NCBI GenBank assembly: GCA_944989445.1
Contig: CALYLW010000978.1
Span: 124,001-188,000 of the forward strand
Source of the DNA: Ampullaceana balthica
Lineage: Eukaryota; Mollusca; Gastropoda; Lymnaeidae
Length of the DNA stretch: 64,000 bases
Direction: 5' to 3'
The notes below the pieces were generated by a model. That model had not been told where the DNA came from and did no database searches. It saw only the letters and a list, made by a program, of their open reading frames with translations. Each line of letters starts with the position of its first letter. The stretch's first letter is position 1. Of this stretch, positions 47,532-60,337 are shown in pieces. The translations under genes were made by a program, and so were the position numbers.

Positions 47532-48578
47532 TCCTATATAATAAAAGGCTAAGTTCTGTCCCATCATCTATAGCGATTGGTCTCTCAAACACAAATGATT
47601 CCTACAGCCAATCATATCAAGTTTACGCGGACGTTCAAAACGAGTTTTTTTTTGGTTCAGTATTTCTTCCAAGACTTTATTTTGAGTTATGCACGTTGGA
47701 ATTTATAGTCAAAAGCTCTGTTTTTACGAGTTATTTATTTTAACTATAATGAATAGTATTTTTGACGTGATGCACATCTATGCCGGTCAAGAGGGCTGTT
47801 GAAGGGGAGTCACAACATGCCACCGAACGGTGGCGGATCGTCCTTGGACGGGCTTGGTTGCTCGTTTACTTTATAAAAAGACTTTAGTTTATGCGGCAAG
47901 CTTTCTATAATCTTTTATAGTCTAAATATGGTGTGCACATTTTCTTGATATCATTTTAATACGGTGTTTAAAAAAAAAGTATTTTAGAAAGTACATTTAT
48001 AATTTTGTTTATTGGCGCTATGAGTTATATAGCCTTTACCTTTTAAGGGATAGTGCCATATGTTCTTTATCTCATAGACACGGCTACAAATATTGTATTA
48101 CTTACAATTGTGTTACTATGCAGTGTCGTAATTATATATGAAATTCTTGAATGACGAGGGTAGCAGAGCTCTTTCGGAAAACCTATCAGTTATGTTTATT
48201 TAGTACAAGTGGGAATGAAATAGTAAATTTAGTTATTATGGTCGTGAAGATTCAATATTTAGTAAATCATATATTTTAAATAGTAAGGTAATGTTAAAAG
48301 GCTTCGCATTAAGTGAAAATAACTCACGCGGTAAAATTGTAAAATTAAATAATTGTGTCTGTTTTTTTTCCCTCTCTCTTTCTTCTCTTACATATATTTA
48401 ATTACATTTATATTTATATTTTTTTCTTAAAATGGAATATCTCTGTTTCCCATAAGATTTTAACTAATAGATGAATCTGAAATATAACTTGGCAAATACA
48501 AAAATGTTAGTAGCCAGCAACTAATACTGCGAAAAAGGCTCAGCACACTCCCGCTACGAAGTGCGGGTATATTTCTAG
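47532..48578 (+). mobile_element. Helitron-like element B
   Basis: The left end TCCTATATAATAAAAGGC and the right end, a CCCGC...GCGGG hairpin (48550-48567) followed by TATATTT and CTAG at 48575-48578, fit Helitron termini. It abuts a (TA)n tract. There is no transposase frame, so it is a non-autonomous copy of about 1.05 kb. Confidence 0.55.
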
Positions 48579-48606
48579 TATATATATATATATATATATA
48601 TATATA
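48579..48606. repeat. (TA)n between two Helitron-like 3' ends
   Basis: 28 bp of TA separating the CTAG end of element B from the inverted CTAG end of element C. Confidence 0.9.
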
Positions 48607-50232
48607 CTAGCAGACCCGTCGTGCGTTGCAACGATCTCAGTAAAATGATTAAGTTTAAAGAAACCAATGAGTGAATGAGTGGCATATATTAAAAACATTT
48701 ATGCCAGAAACCTTCGCGGAAGTTTGCAAATAAACAAAATCCAAGTTTCCTACCAAACGGATTAATAAATTAATAATTAAAAAGCTTACAAAATAAAAAA
48801 CATTATTAAGTCAAGGGGCCCAGCCGAAAAATGAGTGAGAATTAAATTTTTTAATGCCATTGTACTCAAGCAAAATTTCTCAATATCGTGCAAAATTGAA
48901 AGGGGAATAAATTATTACTGTGCAGTAAAAATGACATTTGGGGCCCCCAGCTCCGTGGGAATGGACTGATAGTAATATAATCTAGGTTCTTAAATTTTTA
49001 TATTTTAAGTTTAGTCAAAATCCGTTTATTTTCTCATAATTTAGCGCTTAAACTAATTTTAATATAGTTAATATAGTGTTTTTATAAAATGACATTTAGG
49101 GGCCCCAGGGCCCATTCGGTGAAAGATGTCAACTTCAAAAACCTGTTCAATTTAATTCAGTTTCGTCATAGATATATTCCTCAAAATCGTGAAAAATTGA
49201 ATGTGGAAAAATATCTTAAACATATACGAAGAAAAGACATTTGGGGCCCCAGCCCCGAAGGAATGGACATTTGAAGTTTTGTGCCCTATAGTATTTTAAT
49301 ATGGGTTACCTAGCTTTTGTACACAAATTTTTGTTAAGATCCAATTATTTACTCAGTAACAACCCCATAAACTAATTTTTATAAAGCTCGTATAAGCAAA
49401 AAACGACATTAAGGGCCACAGGGCCCAATTATTGGAAGAAATAAAGTGCGAAAGACATGTTCATTTGAATAATTTCAAAATACATACATATATTTATATT
49501 TCGCAATATTGTTAAAAATTGAATGGACGATAAAACATTAAACATTTACTAAAAAAGACATTTTGAGTCACATGCCCCGAGGGAATGAAACTTAGGAGTT
49601 CAGTGCCCTATAGTAATAAAATATAGACCATTGAGTTTTTATATACTAAGTTGGGTCAACAGCTATTAATTTTCTCAGTATTTTACGCTAATACTAATTT
49701 TTTACAGCTAATTTAAGGGGGAAAAAGATATTAGGGCCCCTGGGCCCATTTGGTGATAGATGTAAATTTCAAAAACCTTTTCATTTAATCAAGTTTCCTC
49801 ATAGATATATTTCTCAAGATCGTGAAAATTTGAATGTGGAAAAATATCTTAAACACATACGAAGAAAAGACATTTGGGGCCCCACGGCCCGAAGGAATGG
49901 TCATTTGAAGTTCTGTGCCCTTTAGTATTTTAATATGGGCTACCAAGTTTTTGTATACAAATTTTGGTTTAGATCCATTCATTTAGTCAGTAGCTGACGC
50001 ATAAACTAATTTTTATATAGCTCATATAAGCAAAAAATGACATTATGGGCCCCCGGTGCCCCATGAGTGTTAAATATAGAAAATAAAGTTGCCAGTTACC
50101 ATCCCAGGTAGGTACTTAACAGTCTCCAAAAATTTCATGACGATCGGATGAATGGTTTAGTCTGCTATAAAGGATATGCACACACACACACACACACACA
50201 CACAGACATACTTTGATTTTTATATATATAGA
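48607..50232 (-). mobile_element. Helitron-like element C with tandem core
   Basis: Read on the minus strand. The 3' end is CTAG at 48607-48610; the 5' end near 50232 reads TCTATATATATAAAAATC. The core has repeated modules with GGGGCCCCAGGGCCCATT, AAAAAATGACATT and TCAAGATCGTGAAAAATTGA, about 150-165 bp apart. Close to the 5' end is (CA)n at about 50178-50204 and TTTCATGACGATCGGATGA. Non-coding. Confidence 0.6.
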
Positions 50233-51375
50233 TAAAGATTAATAATTAAAAAGCTTACAAAAGAAGAAACAATATTAAGGGCCCCGGCTTCAAATGAGTG
50301 ATAATTTTTTTTTAAATTGAAATTGTTCTCAAGCTATATTTCTCGATATCGTGTTAAATTGAATGGGGAATACAATTATTAACGTTCAGTAAAAAAATAC
50401 ATTTGGGGCCCCAAGGTCCAAGGGAATGGACATTAGGAGTTCTGTGCCCTCTATTAATTTATTATAGGCTGTTAAGTTTGTATATACTAAGTTTGGTAAA
50501 AAATCCATTTATTTTTTCATTATCTAACGCTTAAACTAATTTTTATATAGCTAATATAGGGGGGAAAAAACGACATTAAGGGGCACCCGGGCCCATTTGG
50601 TGCAAGATATCAATTTCAAAAACCTGTTCATTTTAAGTCAGTTTCATCAGGGAGATATTTCTCAAGATCGTTAAAAATTGAATGAGAAAAATATCTTAAA
50701 CAGATACGAAAAAAAGACATTTGGGGCCCCCAGCCCCGAAAAAAATGACATTAGAAGTTCAGCGCACTTAATTATATTAATATGGGCTACCAAATTTTTG
50801 TATACAAAGTTTGGTTAAGATCCACTCATTTACTCAGTAGCTAGCGCATAAATTAATATTTATATAGCTCATATTAGCTAAAAACGGCATTTAAGGCCCC
50901 AGGGCCCATTCAGGGAAAGATATAAAGTTCAATACACCTGTACATTTCAATATGGATAATAATGGATACATTTGTCATTATTTTTCAAGATCGTTAATAA
51001 TTGAATGTGGAATAAAATCCTAAGCGTTTAAGAAAAAAGGCATTTTAGGCCCCCAGCCCCGAAAGAATGGTCATTATGAGTTCAATGCCCTATAGTATTT
51101 TAATATCCGCTGTCAAGTTTTTATATACAAAGTTTGGTTAAGATCCATCAATTTACACAGTAGCTAACGCTTAAACTAATTTTTATATAGCTCATATAAG
51201 CAAAAAATGACATTATGGGCCCCCGGCGCCCCATGAGTGTTAAATTTAGAAAAAAAAGTTGCCAGTTACCATCCCGGGAGCGCACTCAACAGTCTCAAAA
51301 AGTTTCATGACGATCGGATGAATGGTTTAGTCTGCTATAAAGGACATGCACACACACACACACAGACATACTTTG

Positions 51376-51378
<3 letters not shown>
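50233..51378 (-). mobile_element. Partial duplicate of element C
   Basis: ATTAATAATTAAAAAGCTTA at about 50237 restarts the order seen from about 48765, and the segment ends with the same TTTCATGACGATCGGATGA, (CA)n and AGACATACTTTGATTT block near 51370. No CTAG terminus lies at its left edge, so it looks like an internal tandem duplication or a truncated copy. Confidence 0.55.
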
Positions 51379-51460
<82 letters not shown>

Positions 51461-51592
51461 TGCCGATGTTAAAGTTAGGAGTTAAATATATATATATATA
51501 TATATATATATAATTGCCGATGTTAGAGTTAGGAGTTAAATTTATATATATATATATGTATATATTATATACATTTATATATATACTTTCGG
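51378..51592. repeat. (TA)n tracts separated by a repeated 30-bp sequence
   Basis: Three TA tracts alternate with two copies of AATTGCCGATGTTARAGTTA then GGAGTTAAAT at about 51458-51487 and 51511-51541. Confidence 0.85.
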
Positions 51593-52509
51593 CGTGCCAC
51601 AGTTTCAAATACCTCATTGGCTATAAGACATATAAGAAAGATGGTTTTTGCATCTGCATCTCCAACTGAACTAAATATTTTTTAAACATTTTTCTAACAT
51701 ATACTATTACATTTGAAATCTACACTGTAAAAAATGCAATGTTTTCTAACACGTATATACTGTTATTTATACACTAAACGGCTGAAAATGACGATTTTTT
51801 ACTGTTTTTTTTTAAACAGTAAAATAATGTAATTGATGTTCATTTACAATAAAATCCGGTATTAATTTATACGGTAAAAAATTAAATGTATTTTAACACA
51901 TATATACTTTTATTTAACACTAAATGGTTGTAAATGACTACTTTCAATGTTTTTTTAACATTAATGGAATGTAATCAATGTTCGTCTATAACTATTTTCA
52001 AATAGATTAGATGCAAATGAATGTTAGACGTTTTATGACTTACTAAACGATTTAGTATCCGATCGACATAATTATTTTGGAGGTTGTTGAGTTTACTGCC
52101 TTGAATGACAGTGACACAATATTTGGGCCGGGTGTCCAAAGTGTCTTTTTTTCACCATATATGAGTTCTTTAAAAATATTTTAAACATTAGCTACTGGGT
52201 AAGTGGAATGATCTTGACCAAACTTGGTTCATAAGTACTTTATGGGCCAATATTTAGTAAGATACTGTAGGCTTTAATGCACTAAATGCATATGCCCATT
52301 GCTTTTGAGCCTTTTGGAACAAACAAATATAAGTAATATTTTCTTAAATTTAATCGAATTTTGATCGATCAAATTAATTTTATTAAATTAATTTTTTTTA
52401 TTAATTAATCATTAATTTCGAGTAAATAAAAAATAGAAATTTATGGTGTTATAAGTATTATTTATTAAACGTACTTGTCTAAAATCTAAATAACACGGGA
52501 ATGTCTTCT
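51593..52509. other. AT-rich DNA with repeat fragments, no gene seen
   Basis: ACACTGTAAAAAATGC at about 51722 could be the end of a DNA transposon. Bases 52115-52275 share a motif set with 12590-12780. Confidence 0.4.
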
Positions 52510-52640
52510 TTATATGACATCTTTTAACCAACAACGGAAACAGACAAGTGTATTGACATTATTTGGTTCAAGTGATGAGCTGGTCTTATTGACAATATAA
52601 CCAGCCGAGCTGAACAATCGTTCACATAGCTTTGGATTGT
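52510..52640 (-). pseudogene. hAT transposase C-terminal fragment
   Basis: The minus strand reads PKLCERLFSSAGYIVNKTSS followed by SLEPNNVNTLVC and LKDVI, then TAA at 52510-52512. This matches the conserved end of hAT transposases (SERLFS.AG.I... and the region with N-V). An in-frame TGA lies just upstream, and the rest of the transposase is missing. The element right end may be TAACGATTAG-type sequence near 53125-53160. Confidence 0.6.
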
Positions 52641-52718
52641 CTCAGCTGAAGTATCTGATACTGTAGTGGATGTTTGGTTTGCAGGTGATATGTAAGCGAA
52701 GTGTTACAACCATGGTAG

Positions 52719-52903
52719 CAATATTCCCTTTAAGCAGCGTAGCTGCGCAGATATTTGACAGACGCCACGCAAGAGTTTAGAATAACTGCGCAGAAAATTT
52801 TGTAAAATATTGCACAAAAATGAACGTTGTGAACTTTGCAAATGAGTTTTTTTTTAAAACTTTGCAAGAGGACCAACGAAGCTTAGACTTAGAGGGAACA
52901 TTG
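52719..52903. mobile_element. 185-bp hAT-like MITE
   Basis: CAATATTCCCTTTAAGC at the left and CTTAGAGGGAACATTG at the right are inverted with few mismatches. The flanks CATGGTAG and CTTGGTTA are a weak 8-bp duplication. Non-coding. Confidence 0.5.
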
Positions 52904-53784
52904 CTTGGTTAGCAAACGATTTCTCTCAATGAACACATTAACCTTTATCAACATTTTACACATTCACATCAGTCAGTAGTTTAAAACCAAAATGTTCTTG
53001 TAATCGTCCGGAAAATAGTTTATATTTATCGGCCAAAATATTTTCCTTTTTGACTTCCAGGACATTTCTAAGTGGTGGGTCGATTAATGGTTAAAAAAAT
53101 TAAGCGTTTAAATTTTTAACGATTCATCGAGAAACTAATCGTTAGTTTCCACAGCCCTAACATACACACACACACACACACATAAACATATATAATTTGC
53201 AATGTCACGTAGTGTCTGTCCGTGACGCTATGCGAGGTAACTCCCGATAGAAATGAAAATATAAGAGTAAAAATGTTGCATTCGATATTAACAAAATGTG
53301 TTTCTAGCCATAAAATATTGTGACGTGACGACATTATTTGAGCTTTTATTAATGTGTGAAGGGAACGAAGTAAAAAGAGCCATGTTTTATTTGATTAATA
53401 TTATTATTATGATTTTTTATTAAATGTCCGTTTTTGTGTCTGTGTCCGTGTCAATATTACGTAAGTAATTATAAATTTAATTTTCTATATTAATATATAA
53501 CATTCGTTTTTCTGTTTATGAAATTTACAATTGATTGTCGTTTGGTTGTCAAGTTTCGATGCGTTTTGAACTACAAAGCCATTATTTATCAACTTATGCT
53601 TGAGTTCAGCGTTTGTTTTTCTTTTATACACGTTGAGATTGCATATTTGTATGTTTAAAAAAAACATATTTAAAAATCGGACTCCTCCCCACAATAGTTT
53701 TTTTATTGTTATTTAATTGTAATATTTTAATGCGTCTTAGACTAATTTGGAATAAGAAACTCTTTGCTTTTAATATAGAACTGG
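52904..53784. other. AT-rich DNA, no gene seen
   Basis: Contains a short (CA)n at about 53161-53182 and a small AAACTAATCGTTAGTTT palindrome near 53131-53147. No supported coding frame. Confidence 0.4.
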
Positions 53785-54325
53785 AAGGGGTACTGACTTG
53801 ACAATAATGAAAACGTTTATTAGAATTCCTAAAACGTGTATATTAAAGTTTAAATACATTTACCTGTTGATACTTGAATATTTTCTTTTATCCAGTGATT
53901 AATATATTACTTCAAAGGTTTCATGCAAAATAAATAGTTCTTTTTTATTCACATTTGTAAATAGTTTAAAAAATTTATTTACATGTTTTTGATAATGTAA
54001 AGTTAATAATGTATGGACCAATGGGCGAATAAACTGGCAAGTCATAATAGATCTTGAAAAGGTGCTGTCTTGACAATAATAAAAACGTGTATGTGAATTA
54101 CTAACACGTGTATATTAAATTGTAAATATGATTAACAGTGGATAATTTAATCTGTTCTGTTATTCTGTGAAAAACTTTGCTTTCTACGTTTCATTTAAAA
54201 TGAATAGTTCTATGTTATTAACATGTGTAAAAATTAGATTTTATTGTTGACATGTTTTGGTAATGTTGTGGTAATAATGTATGGACAAATGGGCCAATAA
54301 ACTGACAAGTCATAATCATCAATGA
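53785..54325. repeat. Tandem duplication of a unit of about 271 bp
   Basis: TGACTTGACAATAATGAAAACG at about 53794 recurs as TGTCTTGACAATAATAAAAACG at about 54066. GTATGGACCAATGGGC recurs as GTATGGACAAATGGGC about 270 bp later. Order is conserved across the whole unit, with moderate divergence. Confidence 0.75.
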
Positions 54326-54940
54326 AGCTTAAACTGCTTCAAATCACATATTTGCTTGATGTTGATCACATTACAGTCACATAATTTATTTTTAACGCTA
54401 GTGGCTGTATTATTGGTGAAATCAAACTAGGTGCGCACTATTCAATGCCGAAAGTTAACGTCCGGCTGACTCCTTAGCAATATTTGTTAATACTTCGAAC
54501 TTCAAACTTCTTTGCTGTAGTATCACCTTATGCTGTGTGTAATTCACTATGCATTTACTATTATCCTGATTATATCATTATTATTCATGCAAACTTATAT
54601 AACGCGAAGCCTAAGCTTGGAGGGTTTCTCATAGCACATATATTTGTATATATAATCAAAATATATACTCTGCTATGTCCGTTCGTAACACTAGATATTA
54701 GAAAGCCCACCTCTAAAAAATAGCCTTGAAAAAAAAATTGCAAAAAAAAGAAGAAAAAATTATTTTAAAAAAATTTCAAACGTCCGCCTAAAATTTTTCA
54801 ATATGGAAAAGAGATTTAACTTTTCTCTCTTGGTCTCTACATTTTCTGATTATTTACTATGCGGCTTTCAGGCAAAAGGGACATTAAAAAACTGAAATAT
54901 ATCCATTTTAAAAACTTCCGTCATTTTGACAGGTGATACA
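54326..54940. other. AT-rich DNA, possible Helitron-like right end at 54944
   Basis: No gene. GTCATTTTGAC (a small hairpin) followed by AGGTGATACA and CTAGT at 54941-54945 could be another Helitron-like terminus. A GGTGCGCA motif lies at about 54431. Confidence 0.3.
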
Positions 54941-54943
54941 CTA

Positions 54944-54944
<1 letters not shown>

Positions 54945-55018
<74 letters not shown>
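54945..55018. repeat. (TA)n tract left of element D
   Basis: About 74 bp of pure TA directly against the CTAG end of element D. Confidence 0.95.
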
Positions 55019-55019
<1 letters not shown>

Positions 55020-58000
55020 TAGCAAAATCCCCGCGCTCTGCTGCGGAAGTTAGAATTTTAGTAAGCGTTGAAAACCCGTTTCACACCAATTCAAAACACC
55101 ATTAGATTTCAGTCTGAATCATGACTGATATACTTGTTTGTCAATATTTGTCAAGGTAGTGTAAATAAAATGGGTACTAAAACGACATTACGGGCCCCCG
55201 TGAAAAATGGATTCAGGATGTGCATATCTCATACGGTCTGAGGATTTCAATCTAGGTCATGATAAAGAAATGAGATTATATTTATTTAAATTATTTTTTA
55301 GGTAACAAAGCTTTAAATGTTTACGGAAAAAAAATACTTTGGGTCACGGCCCCAAAGGAACAGACGTTTGAAGTTCATTACCCTATATAATTTTATTTTA
55401 TTTTTAAAATCAAATTTGGCCATAGTTCATCAATTTACCTAGTAGCCAAATTTTAAATTACCTTTTATATATATAATGTTAAAATATGGCATACGGGCCC
55501 CCAGCCCGGAATAAATTGTGTTTTTAAAACGTTTACTTTTAATGCTAGAAACCTTCGATGGAGCGTACCCAAAAACTTCCTAAAGGTTAATGGCCGTGGG
55601 ATGAAAAAAATACATTTACAATTAATACGTCTTTAAAAAAATAAAATAAGGACTGGGGGCCCTATGGGGGTAATATGTATAGTTCAAAACAACAGCTTAT
55701 TTCAATTTGGATTATGATGAATATATTTGTTAGTAAACATTTTTTTTAAATTGAGTGAAATCGAATGGTTAATATGTTTTAAAGAGATTAGGGGTCCTCG
55801 GCTACAAAATATTGAAAAATTATAATTTTAATGCCCTAACAAATTTTAATATAGGCCATCAAGTTTTTATCTTCCAAGTTTTGTAAAAATACATTTACAC
55901 AGTATCGAAAGTTTTTTTAAATTTAAATTTAGCTCATATATATTAAAAATATTACTTTTGTGTCCCGGGCCCCCAGTAAGTGATAATTAAACAAAAAAAA
56001 TCGCCTGTTACCATTCCGGTAGTGTACACAACAACTTCCCAAAATTTCATGCTTCTAACTACACGGGTAAAATGGAGAATCTGTGCTGATTAACTTTTTA
56101 CATAAGAACAAAAATTTGGCCCCCGGCCCCCAGTGAGAGAAAATATTAATATTTGTTGGCATGTTACCATCGTGGGAGTGTACTCAATAATTTCAAAAAG
56201 TTTCATGATTTTACCTACACGGGAAATCAGACAATTAGATTTGAGTCAGATTTTATATAAGAAAAAGTACATTAGGGCCCCTGGCCCCCAGTAAGTGATA
56301 ATTTTTTTTTGCATGCTACCATCGAGAGAGTGGACTCAACAAATTCCCAAACTTTCATGTTTCTACCTATACGGGAAAGTGGAGAATAAGGTATATAAGT
56401 AAAAGTACATTTGGGCCCCCGGCCCCCAGTGAGTGATAATTTAAATATTTGTTTTTGCATGCTACCATCGAGAGAGTGGACTCGACAAATTACCAAAGTT
56501 TCATGTTTCTACCTATACGGGAAAGTGGAGAATAAGGCGATTTTCAGTATAAGGATAAAAAAACGCTCTTGGGCCCCCGGCCCCCATGAGAGTGAATTTT
56601 AAAATTCTTTTCAGCCAATTTGCATTGCGAGAGGGTACTCAACAACTTCCCAAAGTTTCATGCTTTTACCTACACGGGAAGTTGGAGAATTCGTGATGGG
56701 TCAGTTTTTAATACTAGAAAGAACTTCTTTTGGGCCCCCGGCCCCGAGTAAGTGTTAATTTAAATAGTTTTTTCACCTGGTACCATCGCGGAAGTGTTCA
56801 TATCAACTACTCAGAGCTTCATGCTTCAAGCTACACGGGAAATATGAGAATTTGTTATTTTCAATTTTTATATAGCTCATTTTAGGAAAAGCTTCATTTG
56901 GGCCCCCGCCACCAGTCTTTGATAATTTAAATATTTTTTTGCCTGTTAACATCGCGAAAGTATACTCAACAACTTTCCAAAGTTTCATGCTTTTGCCTAC
57001 TCGCAAAATATGAAAATTAGTTATTTTTCATTTTAATGTAGCCCATATGAGGAAAATAATTGTTTGGGACCCCGGCCCCCATGAGTGTGAATTCTAAAAT
57101 TCTTTTAGGCCAGTATCGTCGCAAGAGACTACTCAACAACTTCCCAAGGTTTCAAGCTTCTACCTACGCGGGCAATTGGAGAATTAGTGAGGAGTCCGTT
57201 TTTTTATAAAAGAAAAAACTACTTTTGGGCCCCCGGCCCCCAGTACGTGATAATTTAAATATTTTTTCGCTTGTTAACATCGCGTAAGTGTACTTATCAA
57301 CTCCTTAGAGTTTATGCTTCTACCTACACGGGAAATAGGAGAATTAGTGATTTTAGTTTTTATTTAGCTCATATAAGGAAAAAACTTCATTTGGGCCCCC
57401 GGCCTCCAGGAATTGATAATTTAAATATTTTTCTCACGTTACCATCGCGGGATTAAACTCAACAACTCCCAAAGTTTTATGCTTCTGCCTACTCAAGAAA
57501 TAGGAGAATTATTGATTTTCAAATGTTTATATAGCCCATAGAAGGAAAAAAAACATGTTGGGCCCCCGGCCCCCATTAAGGTGAATTTTAAAATTCCTTT
57601 TCGCGATTTGTCGTCGAGAGAGGCTACTGAGAACTTCCCAAGGATTCATGCTTCTACCTACACGGGAAATCCGAGAATTAGTGATGAGTCAGTTTTAATA
57701 TAAGAAAAAACTACATTTGGGCCCCCGGCCCCCAGTAAGTGATAATTTAAATATTTTTTCTCCCGTTATCATTGCGGGATTGTACTCAACAACTTCCCAA
57801 AGTTTCATGCTTCTGCCTAATCGGGAAATAGCAGAATTAGTGATATTCAAATTTTATAAAGGCCTTATAAGTAAAAAAACGTTTTTGGGCCCACGGCCCC
57901 CATGAGTTTTAATTTATAAATTCTTTTACTCCAATTTTCGTCGCGAGAGGCTACTCAACAACTTCCCAAAGTTCAATGCTTCTACCTACACGGGAATCTG

Positions 58001-58049
58001 GAGAATTAGTGATGAATGAGTGAGTCAGGGCTTTGCCTTTTATTTGTAT

Positions 58050-58052
<3 letters not shown>
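55019..58052 (-). mobile_element. Helitron-like element D with about 14 tandem units of about 160 bp
   Basis: Minus-strand orientation. The 3' end has CTAG at 55019-55022, preceded (on the minus strand) by a CCGC...GCGG hairpin and GGATTTTG. The 5' end near 58052 reads TCTATACAAATAAAAGGC. Units contain GGGCCCCCGGCCCCCAGT, the TTAAATATTTTTT stretch, ACTCAACAACTTCCCAAAG, TTTCATGCTTCTACCTACAC and GGGAAAT. The same module reversed makes up element A. Both sides are (TA)n, as if it inserted into a TA microsatellite. No Rep-helicase frame. Confidence 0.7.

Positions 58053-58128
<76 letters not shown>
58053..58128. repeat. (TA)n tract right of element D
   Basis: About 76 bp of TA dinucleotide. Confidence 0.95.
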
Positions 58129-58133
<5 letters not shown>

Positions 58134-59724
58134 TTGTAGCAGTGTGTAGTTTAAAAATCTATTCATTAACAAACAATATTTACATAATTTTGCATATTAA
58201 AGAATTTCAAAAACAGCTGTATCGCGTATATGAGTTGTTGTTTTTCCTGAACTGCAATCGTTGTTCCATGACGCCTATCATCTCATGTGTATGTAATGAC
58301 TGAGTAGATTCATTTTGAAAACATGTCTGACAAGATTTCTTTATTCATTATTCTGTTAACCTGAAGTATAAATTTCGCTTTTAAGTGCTATGTTTACAGA
58401 TATAGAACTTTGGATGAATAAATGATTAAAACTGTTTTAAAGAGTTGAATGGCTTAAAATTATAGAGAAAGAAGGAATAATCGTGTGATCTCAAAGCCAC
58501 GATGACCATATAGGCGTGCGTTTGTTTTGTTCCATTCTAACTTGAATATTTTAACAAGCAGAACTATCTCAACAAGCTCAAGGAATTTCTTTTGTAACCC
58601 GCTGGTAAGCCGACGCCAAAAAATAACAGGATAGTGTAAACAAAATGGTACAAAAGCTACAAGCTAAATCGATCATTAGGATTGTTTAATGTGTAATACC
58701 TATCTTTGTGTTTGTTTTCTTTGTTAGGCAAAAGTTACCGGTATTTCTTTTCTTTGGTAAACAGTGGCGAAGCTCGTACATTAAATTTCGTTTTGAAAAC
58801 AAAATTTGCTAAAACAATTTATTAAAATACATATATTCAATGATTTAATAAGTTAAGTGCAGATGTTTAATAATATTTTATAGCTTCTGTTAGAGCTGTC
58901 GAATCTTTTAGAATTAAGAGAAGGACCTTGATGATCTACAATAACAGCACCTATATTCAATGTACATGCAGAAAACACATATGACCCGCTCGTAAGCTGA
59001 CCCCCAAACTTTTCCCCTAGATTTTGTCTGAAAACGTTCTGCTTTAGAACGAGTATATAAGGTAGTCGTTCGCACTTTCGTTTCTGTCTCTTGGGTAACC
59101 TGGTTCTTATGTTATGAATATGTAATGACAGTTTAGGCTTATTTTCTAAGAACGTCTTTTTTCTCGATCATATTTCATTACGAATCGTTCTATGCAACTA
59201 AAATGTAAAAATAAACTTTTAAGAATAAATGTCAAGGGAATACTCTGGAAGGCCTCTAGTATGATACCTTTTTAGAAATAGCAAAATTTAGATTATTCAA
59301 GTTTACAATAGTTTCCATGAGTTGGGTAGCTTTCAGTGAGAGTGTGTGGAAGGCCGTATCTCTTGTTTACCCAGCTACAAAGACCAAATTTGTGTACATT
59401 TGTTTTTCATCCATCGATCCTAACTTACAAGTTTTCGAAGCACACACGCTTCAGCCAGTATATTGTTTTCCCCTTGCGATCGTTGTTTTAGTATTGTCTC
59501 TCAATTAACCGTTATTATTTAATTGTTAAATTTAAGATAGAAGTTTCTTGAACAAAGTGTTTCCGCTGAGTAACATCTTATTCAATAGCTAAAGTCTTTT
59601 ATTTGTTTCCAAGCGGTCTGGTTACACAAAATACTTGCAAATGGCATTATTTGATATTTCTTTTGACTTTTGAAGTAAACTCTTTTTAATTCTACATGTA
59701 TCTAATAAAATATTTATCATCATT
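58129..59724. other. Intergenic DNA, no gene seen
   Basis: AT-rich. A short direct repeat, ACCCGCTGGTAAGCCGAC (about 58596) and ACCCGCTCGTAAGCTGAC (about 58983), is present. The 63-codon frame at 59317-59508 has no recognisable domain. Confidence 0.4.
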
Positions 59725-60292
59725 ATCTTTATCGTGACCGCTCTGATCATTGGGAGACGAACATGGACACATCAACACGCAGCTATTTGCTCAGTTGCCT
59801 ATCTTGAGCGGCGGCCATTAATTCATTCAACTTCAGCCCTGTCCAGTCTTTTTGAGCGGCGGCCAGTAATTTATTCCACCTTAGCCCTGTCCGGTCTTTT
59901 ATGTTGTCAAGCCAAATTTTCCGCTGTCGACATTTTCACCTGCCCCCTTCTCCAGTGCCTTAAAGAATATTTTTTGTCACGCTGTCATGTTGCTACACAT
60001 GACTACTAAACCATGCCAGCTTGCGTCTCTTGTTGTTGCTATACTGGTTTATTGACGCTCCGCATTGGAGGCTATTCTATCCCAGACATACACATTTGTC
60101 TTCTGTTCTAGATAAGATATCTGGAGAAGTTTTCTCCTGCAATTGTTTTTTTATATTCCTGCTGTTTGCTTTCAGTGGTCGCCAGTAGTGTCAGGTCGCA
60201 CATTTATACAGGACAATAGTTTTAACGAGAGCTCGGTATAGCATGAGCTTTGTTGTAAGGCCGATTGTACTCGAAATTTGTCTTCGCAGTTA
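59725..60292 (-). pseudogene. RTE-like LINE C-terminal fragment, degenerate
   Basis: The minus strand reads LTTKLMLYRALVKTIVLYK, later NKRRKLAWFSSHV, then RQRKIWLDNIKDRTG and AAAQDRQ. It is the same tail seen at 30614-31463 (LYGCEAW, RKLRWYGHV, RQKKRWEDDIKEWTG). Several in-frame stops are present. About 46 bp are duplicated (TTGAGCGGCGGCCATTAATT and TTGAGCGGCGGCCAGTAATT on the plus strand), repeating the TGL..N.L.AAAQ segment. It ends 140 bp before the copy 3 start codon. Confidence 0.7.
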
Positions 60293-60337
60293 TCATCTAT
60301 AACAGATTAATTTTTCAAAAAACAGTATCTTTTAATT

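Noticed and set aside
47492..47743. 83-codon frame starting MNYEYGRVILFQY
   Set aside because: Spans the proposed 5' end of Helitron-like element B; no domain.
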